Source: CAZEDU01 sp964511185 (GTDB taxonomy: Bacteria > Myxococcota > Myxococcia > Myxococcales > Myxococcaceae). From it: 16,987 nt of DNA. The translations under genes and the position numbers were made by a program. How positions within the stretch are numbered: the first letter of the stretch is position 1; the number at the start of each line of letters is the position of its first letter. This document shows positions 1-5,820 of this stretch, in pieces. The notes beneath the pieces were generated by a model. The model ran no database searches, was not told the DNA's origin, and saw only the letters and a list, made by a program, of their open reading frames with translations. The stretch lies in the NCBI GenBank assembly GCA_964511185.1, contig CAZEDU010000110.1, forward strand, positions 1 to 16,987. The letters run 5' to 3'.

Positions 1-577
<577 letters not shown>

Positions 578-586
578 TGCAGCCAA

Positions 587-592
587 CCTCCT
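587..592 (-). promoter_or_regulatory. Ribosome-binding site of groEL
   Basis: The minus strand reads AGGAGG here, a full Shine-Dalgarno core 9 bases before the groEL ATG. It is one of the strongest such sites in this window and decides the groEL start. Confidence 0.85.
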
Positions 593-623
593 GAGACGAC
601 TTGTGAATTGGGGGACTAGGCCG

Positions 624-650
624 TTAGCACTCGGCCCAAGCGAGCGCTAA
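624..650 (-). promoter_or_regulatory. CIRCE operator (HrcA-binding inverted repeat) of groEL
   Basis: The plus strand reads TTAGCACTC, nine spacer bases, then GAGCGCTAA. This matches the CIRCE consensus TTAGCACTC-N9-GAGTGCTAA at 17 of 18 arm positions with the exact spacer length. CIRCE is the binding site of the heat-shock repressor HrcA, which requires GroEL for activity, so the arrangement implies autoregulation of groEL. The element lies 47 bases upstream of the groEL start and overlaps the predicted -10 box. It also contains most of the stop codon region of the response regulator that ends at 647. Confidence 0.93.
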
Positions 651-1063
651 CCTAAGGAATTGGAAGGCCTTGTCAACCGAGCTTGTGAGCCGGGCGAGGC
701 CGCGGTCGCGAACCCGACCAAGGCGAGCAGCTTGGGCAGCTCGATGGGCTTGGGGAGCACCATGGCGATCCCACCCCGCATGGCGCGCTCGACCACTTCG
801 TCGGTGGGGTGAGCGGTGACGAGCAGCACCGTCAGGTCGCGGTGGCGGGGCTCGGACCGAACGGCCTGCGCGAAGCGGATGCCGTCCATGCCGGGCATCA
901 TGAAGTCGGTGATGAGCAGCGAGAGGTCGTTGGCGTCCGCGAGCGCGGTCGCGTCCTCGATGCTCGAGGCGGTGATCACCTCGAAGCCGTGCTTGGACAG
1001 AAAGCGCGACAGGAGCAGACACAGCGACGGGTCATCGTCGACGATGAGAATGCGACCAAACAT
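647..1063 (-). CDS. Single-domain response regulator (receiver domain only)
   Basis: A 138-residue CheY-like receiver protein without an output domain. The N-terminal strand MFGRILIVDDDP supplies the acidic pair Asp9/Asp10. The phosphoacceptor is Asp53 in ITDFMMPGMDG, the switch Thr is Thr83 in LVTAHP, and the conserved Lys is Lys105 in LPKPIE. Such proteins relay phosphate or act by protein contact; no partner histidine kinase is in the window. The frame is open upstream to 1267, but that extension would overlap the divergent TPR gene and lacks family similarity, so the ATG just before FGRILIVDD is chosen. No clear ribosome-binding site is seen. The last residues, from about position 121, are low-complexity, and the underlying DNA doubles as the groEL promoter. 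Confidence 0.9.
   Translation of the reverse strand: MFGRILIVDDDPSLCLLLSRFLSKHGFEVITASSIEDATALADANDLSLLITDFMMPGMDGIRFAQAVRSEPRHRDLTVLLVTAHPTDEVVERAMRGGIAMVLPKPIELPKLLALVGFATAASPGSQARLTRPSNSLG
649..676 (-). promoter_or_regulatory. Predicted housekeeping-sigma promoter of groEL
   Basis: Reading the minus strand, a perfect TTGACA -35 box lies at 671-676 and a candidate -10 TAGGTT at 649-654, 16 bases apart. The predicted start of transcription falls inside the CIRCE element, where HrcA would block initiation. The -35 box and spacer lie within the last codons of the upstream response regulator. The -10 is only a 3-of-6 match, so its exact position is an inference. Confidence 0.6.
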
Positions 1064-1090
1064 GTCGGCGCGCGCATAGCACAAGTCGCG

Positions 1091-1120
1091 TTGACAAAGG
1101 GTGCGCCGGCTCCCTATTGG
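1091..1120 (+). promoter_or_regulatory. Possible promoter of the TPR-zincin gene
   Basis: TTGACA at 1091-1096 is a perfect -35 box. A weak -10 candidate TATTGG lies at 1115-1120 after an 18-base spacer. The 75-base divergent gap with the response regulator has room for little else. If it is used, the leader before the ATG at 1139 would be only about 12 bases. Confidence 0.4.
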
Positions 1121-1138
1121 CCCGGTGGGAAAACAGTC

Positions 1139-2209
1139 ATGCGGCGCGGCCCCAAACCGAACCTCTCGCTCGACCTGCCGACCTCGCTCGAGGCGCTGGC
1201 GCAGGCCTTCGACGAAGGCGAGCTGGAAGAGGCGCTGGAGCTCGCCAAGGGCGTGCTCGCCGAGCACCCGGATTCAGTGGAGGCGCTGCAGTTCCTCGCG
1301 GCGGCGCAGCTGGAGCTGGGAGATCTGGAGCAGGCCATCGAAGGCTACGAGAAGGCCCTCCGACTGGCCCCCAACGACGTTCAGGTGCTGCTCGGCGCCG
1401 CCGATCTCTTCATCGCCTGGCAGGGGGAGGATCGGGCCTCGGTCGAGCGGGGGCTCGCGCTGTGCGCCAAGGCGTCCAAGCGCCTCCGCAAGGCGGCGGA
1501 CGACGAAGCGCGCTACCACGTGGCCGTGCTCGAGGGGATCGGGCTCAACCAGCTCGGCGCGTGTGAGCAGGCGCTCGAGCGGCTCGACGACGCGTTGGCG
1601 CTGATGCCCGACTCGCACGAGGCGCTGCTCGAGCGGGCGATCGCCCTGTTCGAGCTGTGCCGCTTCCGCGAGGCGCGCAAGGCCTTCGAGGCGGTGCTCG
1701 CGCGCGCCGACGACGAGCCCTGGGCGCACCACTATCTGGGGCTGCTCGCCGAGCGCGAAGGCGACGGCAAGCGCGCCGAGCGGCACTTCGCGACCGCGCG
1801 CAAGCTCGCGCCCGACGAGTTCGTGGAGCCGGCGACGCTGAGCGAAGAGGCCTTCCGCGCCGCGGTCGAGGCCGCCATCGAGAAGCTGCCGGCGCACGCC
1901 AAGGCGTACCTGGACAACGCGATCATCGCGGTCGAGCCCTTCCCGTCGGACGAGGACTTGCTCGCCTCGCGGCCGCCGCTCTCCCCCACCATCCTGGGTG
2001 TCTTTCGGGGCACGCCGATTGGCGAGCGGAGCGTCACCTCGGCGATGGATCACGTGACGGCGTCCATCGTGCTGTACCAGAAGAACTTGGAGCGCTTCGC
2101 CACGACCCGGACGGAGCTCATCGAGCAGATCGGCATCACCGTGATGCACGAGGTGGGTCACCTGCTCGGGCTCGACGAAGACGATCTGTGGGAGCGCGGT
2201 CTAGATTAG
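1139..2209 (+). CDS. TPR-repeat protein with C-terminal MMP-like zincin metallopeptidase domain
   Basis: A 356-residue predicted cytosolic protein with two parts. Residues 14 to about 230 are tetratricopeptide-type helical repeats, clearest in EALQFLAAAQLELGDLEQAI and the following KALRLAPND, suited to binding a protein partner. Residues 235-356 match the MMP-like zincin family (PF06262): LDNAIIAVEPFP, LGVFRGTP, IVLYQKNLERFA and the zinc motif HEVGHLLGLDEDDL. His337, Glu338 and His341 form HExxH, with Gly344 and Asp346 following. Free-standing members are usually about 120-residue proteins, so this is a fusion. The frame is open back to 809, but that would overlap the divergent receiver gene; the ATG at 1139 follows GGTGGGA and begins the family-like sequence. 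No signal peptide is seen. Its substrate is unknown. selC follows 10 bases after the stop, so the two may share a transcript. Confidence 0.88.
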   Translation: MRRGPKPNLSLDLPTSLEALAQAFDEGELEEALELAKGVLAEHPDSVEALQFLAAAQLELGDLEQAIEGYEKALRLAPNDVQVLLGAADLFIAWQGEDRASVERGLALCAKASKRLRKAADDEARYHVAVLEGIGLNQLGACEQALERLDDALALMPDSHEALLERAIALFELCRFREARKAFEAVLARADDEPWAHHYLGLLAEREGDGKRAERHFATARKLAPDEFVEPATLSEEAFRAAVEAAIEKLPAHAKAYLDNAIIAVEPFPSDEDLLASRPPLSPTILGVFRGTPIGERSVTSAMDHVTASIVLYQKNLERFATTRTELIEQIGITVMHEVGHLLGLDEDDLWERGLD

Positions 2210-2219
2210 CTGTCGACTT

Positions 2220-2315
2220 GGTAGAGCCTCCGGGCCTGGTGGCCGGCGCGGTCTTCAAAACCGCTGGGACCCAACGCGAGTTGGGTCCGGAGGGTTCGAT
2301 TCCCTTGCTCTACCG
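2220..2315 (+). tRNA. selC: tRNA-Sec, anticodon TCA (reads UGA)
   Basis: The sequence folds as a bacterial selenocysteine tRNA. The acceptor stem has 8 pairs, GGTAGAGC with GCTCTACC, against 7 in ordinary tRNAs. A compact D arm follows, with GGCC paired to GGCC around TGGT and possibly extended past a bulged G. The anticodon arm is GCGGT-CTTCAAA-ACCGC with TCA at 2255-2257. The variable arm is exceptionally long: nine perfect pairs (2267-2275 with 2280-2288) closed by a GCGA loop. The T arm has 5 pairs around TTCGATT, giving the bacterial 8+5 stack. The discriminator is G2315 and CCA is not encoded. It implies that the organism makes selenoproteins with SelA, SelB and SelD, none of which lie in this window. 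The closest alternative, an opal suppressor tRNA-Ser, would not have an 8-pair acceptor. Confidence 0.96.
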
Positions 2316-2317
2316 AC

Positions 2318-2497
2318 CTACTCCGCCAACGGCTGCGGGCCAGGGATGATGCCGGCGATGTCCGGGTCTTCCTCCCCGGGGAGCCGCGGGGGCCGCTCTT
2401 CCTTGACGCGCTTGCGCTCCGCCCGTCGTTCCGCCTTGTCTTTCTGATGCTGTATCCGCGCTTGCTCGCGCTGCCGCTTGGTCGATCGCTGGAACAT
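2318..2497 (-). CDS. Small highly charged protein of unknown function, 59 residues
   Basis: The ATG at 2497 has GGAG 5 bases upstream (2503-2506). The product starts MFQRSTKRQREQARIQHQKD, continues as a run of Lys, Arg, Glu and Gln, and ends in an acidic, proline-rich tail (LPGEEDPDIAGIIPGPQPLAE). The first 40 residues would form one strongly charged helix; there are no cysteines, signal peptide or membrane segment. The good start, the asymmetric charge pattern and the position just downstream of the cold-shock gene support a real gene. An RNA-associated role is a guess from its basic helix and neighbour. It lies immediately behind an intrinsic terminator, so expression may depend on read-through. 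Its stop is 3 bases past the 3' end of selC on the other strand. Confidence 0.7.
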   Translation of the reverse strand: MFQRSTKRQREQARIQHQKDKAERRAERKRVKEERPPRLPGEEDPDIAGIIPGPQPLAE

Positions 2498-2510
2498 GGC
2501 TTCTCCGAAG

Positions 2511-2549
2511 AAAACAAAAGGCCCGGCCTTGTCTCTTTTCAGGCCGGGC
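2511..2549 (-). terminator. Intrinsic terminator or attenuator after the cold-shock gene
   Basis: On the minus strand, GCCCGGCCT pairs perfectly with AGGCCGGGC (nine base pairs, 2541-2549 with 2521-2529) around an 11-base loop. It is followed directly by CTTTTGTTTT (2520 down to 2511). This is a textbook Rho-independent terminator, 35 bases after the csp stop. The ribosome-binding site of the 59-residue gene begins only 4 bases beyond the U-tract, so read-through would feed that gene. Confidence 0.88.
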
Positions 2550-2584
2550 ACTCCGACTGCTGAACCGATGTCGACGCGCCTTCT

Positions 2585-2788
2585 TTAGGCCGGTCGCACG
2601 TTCTCGGCTTGAAGGCCCTTGGGACCCTTCTTGACCTCGTAGGTCACCTTCTGGCCTTCGGCCAGGCTGCGGAAACCATCCGCCTGAATCGCGGAGTGGT
2701 GGCAAAACACGTCGGGCCCGCCGTCGTCTTGCGTGATGAAGCCGTAGCCCTTCGCGTCGTTGAACCACTTCACAGTACCAGTTGCCAT
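2585..2788 (-). CDS. Cold-shock protein (CspA family RNA chaperone)
   Basis: A 67-residue CspA-type beta-barrel that binds single-stranded RNA and DNA and melts secondary structure. The family pattern is complete: ATGTVKWFNDAKGYGFI contains RNP1 (KGYGFI, residues 13-18), and RNP2 is VFCHH (residues 27-31), where most homologues have Val rather than Cys at the third position. FRSLAEGQKVTYEV and KGPKGLQAENV complete it. The length is normal. The ATG at 2788 is preceded by a purine-rich GAAAGAAG. The frame is open upstream to 2971, but that part has no family similarity and is better read as the long 5' leader common for csp mRNAs. It is divergent from a desaturase gene with about 229 bases between them and is terminated at 2511-2549. 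Confidence 0.96.
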   Translation of the reverse strand: MATGTVKWFNDAKGYGFITQDDGGPDVFCHHSAIQADGFRSLAEGQKVTYEVKKGPKGLQAENVRPA

Positions 2789-2981
2789 TGCGTTGCTTCT
2801 TTCGGTGTTGTCAGTCGTCCATCGACCGACCTCGCTGCGTTTGAAACAGGAGCGAGGGCCTGAAGTTACGCCATATCGGGTGCTTGGGGAAAGCGGCCTC
2901 TGCCTCGAAGAAGCAAGGGGTTGCCCGCCCGCCTTCATTTGTGCTTCGACTCGGACGCCAGAGCCAGGCAAACTGTTGATC

Positions 2982-2999
2982 TTTCCTCATTCGAGGAAA
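2982..2999. other. Perfect 7-bp inverted repeat in the csp-desaturase intergenic region
   Basis: TTTCCTC, the four bases ATTC, then GAGGAAA. It lies 18 bases before the desaturase start and just ahead of its ribosome-binding site. It could be an operator half-site pair or a small hairpin in the desaturase leader. The rest of the 229-base intergenic region shows no other clear element; I could not place convincing promoters in it. Confidence 0.4.
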
Positions 3000-3017
3000 C
3001 GCCGCGAAAGGCCACCT

Positions 3018-3893
3018 TTGCTTCGTCACCGAGCCGATATTCGAACTGTGCTGTATCTCACCGTCGCTGTCGGGCTCTCGGTCGTCCAGTGGCAGCTCGA
3101 GTCGGTGAACCCGCTGCTCTACGCGGCGAGCCTGTTCATGGCGGTCACCGTCGCGGTGATCAGCCACAACCACAACCACCTGGGCATCTGGCGGTCGCGC
3201 GGGCTGAACCTGCTCTCGAGCTACGTGATCTCCATCTATTACGGCTACCCGGCCGTCGCGTGGATCCCGACGCACAACCAGGTGCACCACAAGCTGAACA
3301 ACAAGGAAGGCGACAGCTCGCGCTCGCCGAAGTACTTCAAGAAGAACCACCTGCTCGCGTTGCTCGTCTACCCGACGTTGACCGGCATCGAGCAGACCAA
3401 GGACGTCCAGCGCTACTTCAAGGACCTGTGGCGCAAGAACCGCAGCGCGTTCTGGGCGGGCGCGTCGGAGTACTTCGTCTTCTTCGGCTTCATGGCGCTG
3501 GTGTTGCTGCTCGACTGGAGGAAGGCGCTGCTCTTCTTCGTCATCCCGCAGCAGTTCGCGCTCTTCGTCATTCAGGTCTTCAACTACGTCCAGCACGTCG
3601 AGGCCGACGAGCACAGCGACTGGAACCACTCGCGCAACTTCGTCTCGCCGCTGCTCAACGCGCTCTTGTTCAACAACGGGTTTCACACCGTCCACCACCA
3701 CCACCCGGGCGTGCACTGGTCGCAGCTTCCGGCACTCCATGCGCAGCACGCGCACAAGATTCATCCCGCGCTCCTGCAGAGGAGCTGGTGGGGCTACATG
3801 ACCTGGACGTTCTTCATCCGCCCGTTCGTCCCAGGCAGAACCGCGCCGGTGTTGCAAGCGATGCCCGCCGCCCAGAGCGAATTGGCCGGCTGA
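3018..3893 (+). CDS. Membrane-bound fatty-acid desaturase family protein
   Basis: A 291-residue integral membrane di-iron enzyme expected to introduce double bonds into fatty acyl chains. The three histidine boxes are present: His50-x3-His54 in SHNHNHLG, His86-x3-His90-His91 in THNQVHHK, and His223-x2-His226-His227 in FHTVHHHHPGVHW. Hydrophobic segments around residues 10-25, 33-49, 149-166 and 170-190 fit the usual four-helix layout. The open frame extends back to 2760, overlapping csp, so that start is rejected. The TTG at 3018 is preferred because GAAAGG (3006-3011) sits 6 bases upstream and the product then begins MLRHRADIRTVLYL, directly ahead of the first membrane segment. A GNAT gene follows after 24 bases. 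Its divergence from a cold-shock gene suggests a role in membrane fluidity at low temperature. The exact regiospecificity cannot be told from the sequence. Confidence 0.9.
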   Translation: MLRHRADIRTVLYLTVAVGLSVVQWQLESVNPLLYAASLFMAVTVAVISHNHNHLGIWRSRGLNLLSSYVISIYYGYPAVAWIPTHNQVHHKLNNKEGDSSRSPKYFKKNHLLALLVYPTLTGIEQTKDVQRYFKDLWRKNRSAFWAGASEYFVFFGFMALVLLLDWRKALLFFVIPQQFALFVIQVFNYVQHVEADEHSDWNHSRNFVSPLLNALLFNNGFHTVHHHHPGVHWSQLPALHAQHAHKIHPALLQRSWWGYMTWTFFIRPFVPGRTAPVLQAMPAAQSELAG

Positions 3894-3911
3894 CGGCGGC
3901 TTCGATACATT
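3883..3911 (+). promoter_or_regulatory. Possible promoter giving a leaderless GNAT mRNA
   Basis: TTGGCC (3883-3888) and TACATT (3906-3911) are separated by 17 bases and each match the sigma-70-type consensus at 4 of 6 positions. The predicted first base of the transcript falls on the GTG at 3918. The -35 box lies inside the end of the desaturase gene. Confidence 0.4.
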
Positions 3912-3917
3912 GACGAG

Positions 3918-4400
3918 GTGGCCGAGCTCTCGACAGGCCCCAAGTCGCCTACAACCGCCGTCTGCAAGGTGCGCCCTGCGCGTCGAGGCGATGCCGAGGC
4001 GATCGGTGGGCTGATGAAAGAGCTGGGGTACGCGGAAGGAACCGACTCCGCGACGGTGAACTGGATCATCAGCCACCCCGAGATGGAGATCTTCGTCGCC
4101 GCCGACGCGCACGACAAAGCCATTGGCGTGGTGTCCATGTCCCATCGGCCTCAGCTCAGGCTCAAGGGGCGCGTGGTCACCATCGACGAGCTGGTGGTGA
4201 CGCAGGGCTGGCGCCGCCGCGGCGTGGGCCGGGCGCTCCTGCAACGCGCGCTCGAGCGCGCCCGGATTCTCGCCGTGCGGCGGGTCGAGCTGGTGAACCC
4301 TGGCCGGGACGCCTCGGCGAAGCGGCTGTTCGAGGCCTGCGGCTTCACCGAGGTGGAGCACGGCGTCTTCCGGCTGCTCTCGGCCGAGGGCCAGCGGTAG
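3918..4400 (+). CDS. GNAT-family N-acetyltransferase
   Basis: A 160-residue acetyl-CoA-dependent acyltransferase of the GNAT fold. The start of the fold is VRPARRGDAEAIGGLMKELGY. Motif A is VVTIDELVVTQGWRRRGVGRAL, with the pyrophosphate-binding RRRGVG at residues 99-104. Motif B ends in DASAKRLFEACGF, the usual C-terminal signature. Length is typical. The substrate cannot be predicted. The GTG at 3918 has no properly spaced Shine-Dalgarno (GAGG abuts it) but sits where a transcript from the predicted promoter would begin. A second in-frame GTG at 3969 would start right at the fold and is a fair alternative. It lies 24 bases after the desaturase and ends 7 bases from a convergent PilZ gene. 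Confidence 0.88.
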   Translation: MAELSTGPKSPTTAVCKVRPARRGDAEAIGGLMKELGYAEGTDSATVNWIISHPEMEIFVAADAHDKAIGVVSMSHRPQLRLKGRVVTIDELVVTQGWRRRGVGRALLQRALERARILAVRRVELVNPGRDASAKRLFEACGFTEVEHGVFRLLSAEGQR

Positions 4401-4407
4401 GCCCGAT

Positions 4408-4761
4408 TCAGTCGCGCCGCTGGCCCAGCATCTCCGCGAGCGCGTCGAGCCGGTCGCGATCCTGGGCGGAGACCTCTTCGAAGCGAACGCCGATCACCTC
4501 GCCGCGCGCCCAGACGACGTTGCCCTTGAGATCGAACGACTGCTTGCCGACGGTGAGCGACAGCCGGAGCGACGAGCCGACCGGGTAGCTCTTCTGCGTC
4601 TTCAGGCACAGGCCGCCCGCCGAGAAGTTCACCGAGAACGCGCGCATCGCCTTGGCGGCGTCGGACGTCTGTTGAAAACGAACTTCGATGCGGGCGTCGA
4701 CGCGCGGGTGCGAGCGGCGTTCGCGGCCCGAGCTGGTCTCATCGTCGTGGCGATTCGACAT
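4408..4761 (-). CDS. Single-domain PilZ protein (predicted c-di-GMP binder)
   Basis: A 117-residue protein made almost wholly of one PilZ domain, the common bacterial receptor for cyclic di-GMP. Both ligand motifs are intact: RxxxR as Arg16-SHP-Arg20 in RERRSHPR, and the N-x-S-x-x-G motif as Asn45-FSAG-Gly50 in VNFSAGGL. The strands LRLSLTVGKQSFDLKGNVVW and IGVRFEEVSAQDRDRL are typical. Stand-alone PilZ proteins act as adaptors, often in motility or exopolysaccharide control. The frame extends upstream to 4974, but that overlaps the divergent lipoprotein gene; the ATG at 4761 directly precedes the domain. No Shine-Dalgarno is evident. A TAGGCT (minus strand, 13 bases ahead of the ATG) could be a -10 box. 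Confidence 0.92.
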   Translation of the reverse strand: MSNRHDDETSSGRERRSHPRVDARIEVRFQQTSDAAKAMRAFSVNFSAGGLCLKTQKSYPVGSSLRLSLTVGKQSFDLKGNVVWARGEVIGVRFEEVSAQDRDRLDALAEMLGQRRD

Positions 4762-4850
4762 TTGTCGAAGACCAAGCCTAGCGCCGGAAGCGCGAGCCGG
4801 TGAATTCATGGCCGGGCACATGCACCTCCGATGTGGTAGGCACGGCCGCC

Positions 4851-5699
4851 ATGAACCGAAAGCCTCAGCTCTGGCTCGCCTCTTCGTTGGTCGCCGCCGC
4901 GCTCGTCGTCTACAGCTGCTCGAGCGGCTCGGTGCCGCCCGAAGCGCCGAACCTCCTCGAGGACGCCGGCCCACCGGACGCGGGCGATGCGGGGACGGAC
5001 GCGGGCAACCCGGATCTGTTGTGCACGGTCGCGGACGCGGACGCGTGCGACGGCGGCAGCTGCCTGCTGTACCTGATGGACGACGGCGGCCTGGGCTCCA
5101 AGTGCTTCACCGGCGAATGCGACGTGGTCGCGCAGAACTGCGACGCCGGGCTCAAGTGCACGTACGTGGGCGACGCGGGGCTCGCGCGCGGCTGCGTGGC
5201 GGACGGGACGATCGACGAAGGGCAGCCGTGCACCGGCTCTCCGGCGACGAACCAGTGCAAGCAAGGGCTGGTCTGCGCGGCGCGGCTGCAGAGCGACGGC
5301 GGCGTGGCGAACGAGTGCGTGCGCTTCTGCCGAGCCGACGCGCAGTGCACGCAGCCGCAGCTGTGCAACATCGTCTTCCACATGAACGGCACCGAGGAGC
5401 GGCCGCTGACGTGCGGCGAGCCGCCGCCGACGTGCGACGTCTTCGCTCAAGATTGCCCCCGCGCGATCGACTCGTGCTACCCGGGCACGGGCACGCCGGC
5501 GTGCTACCCGACCGGCACGAAGCCCGACGGCACCGCGTGCCAGTTCGCGAACGACTGCGTGCGCGGCAGCGCCTGCATCAACCAGCAAGGCGTGCTCTCG
5601 TGCCACCCGATGTGCCGCTTCCCGTCGGGAACGCCGTCGTGTGCGAGCGGGACCTGCACCAAGTTGAACAACAATCCCGATGTCGGAGTGTGTCTGTAG
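4851..5699 (+). CDS. Cys-rich secreted lipoprotein with Asp-Ala-Gly linker, function unknown
   Basis: A 282-residue predicted lipoprotein. Residues 1-22 form a signal peptide (MNRKPQ, then a hydrophobic run LWLASSLVAAALVV) ending in the lipobox V-Y-S-Cys23; Tyr at the -2 position is unusual but the site is otherwise good. A disordered linker of repeated Asp-Ala-Gly units (about residues 37-56) follows, a style common in myxobacterial surface lipoproteins. The rest is an array of closely spaced cysteine pairs, for example CDGGSC, CDVVAQNC and CASGTC, so it should be oxidised outside the cytoplasm. I recognise no catalytic motif. The ATG at 4851 is preferred over 4800 because it starts the signal peptide directly. 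It is divergent from the PilZ gene and precedes a second Cys-rich lipoprotein by 121 bases. Confidence 0.85.
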   Translation: MNRKPQLWLASSLVAAALVVYSCSSGSVPPEAPNLLEDAGPPDAGDAGTDAGNPDLLCTVADADACDGGSCLLYLMDDGGLGSKCFTGECDVVAQNCDAGLKCTYVGDAGLARGCVADGTIDEGQPCTGSPATNQCKQGLVCAARLQSDGGVANECVRFCRADAQCTQPQLCNIVFHMNGTEERPLTCGEPPPTCDVFAQDCPRAIDSCYPGTGTPACYPTGTKPDGTACQFANDCVRGSACINQQGVLSCHPMCRFPSGTPSCASGTCTKLNNNPDVGVCL

Positions 5700-5743
5700 C
5701 TCTCGGGAGAACTCTCCCAAAAGTGAAGCGACGCGCGGCGCTT

Positions 5744-5775
5744 TTGACGATTCGCGCATTGCGCTCGCCTAGACT
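5744..5775 (+). promoter_or_regulatory. Weak candidate promoter of the large Cys-repeat lipoprotein
   Basis: TTGACG (5744-5749) and TAGACT (5770-5775) are good single boxes, but the 20-base spacer is longer than the normal 16-18. It lies in the 121-base gap between the two lipoprotein genes. Confidence 0.25.
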
Positions 5776-5820
5776 TCTCAGCGGAGCGGGACCGGTTTCG
5801 CCGTCTCGCTGGGAGGCTCG

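Noticed and set aside
809..1138. N-terminal extension of the TPR-zincin frame to 809
   Set aside because: It overlaps the divergent response regulator, whose receiver motifs are certain, and the extension has no family similarity.
2220..2315. selC region as an ordinary opal-suppressor or tRNA-Ser gene
   Set aside because: The 8-pair acceptor, 9-pair variable stem and 8+5 stacking are specific for tRNA-Sec.
2206..2517. Minus-strand open frame across selC and the 59-residue gene
   Set aside because: It would run through a structured tRNA gene and another coding frame; Ser/Arg-rich composition.
2760..3017. Extension of the desaturase frame into the cold-shock gene
   Set aside because: It would overlap csp in antisense; the TTG at 3018 has a spaced GAAAGG and starts at the expected N-terminus.
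2811..4361. Minus-strand open frame of 516 codons opposite the desaturase and GNAT genes
   Set aside because: Antisense shadow; the sense strand carries histidine boxes and a GNAT signature.
5705..5718. GGGAG...CTCCC hairpin after the first lipoprotein as a terminator
   Set aside because: Only five pairs and followed by AAAA, not a T-run, on the coding strand.
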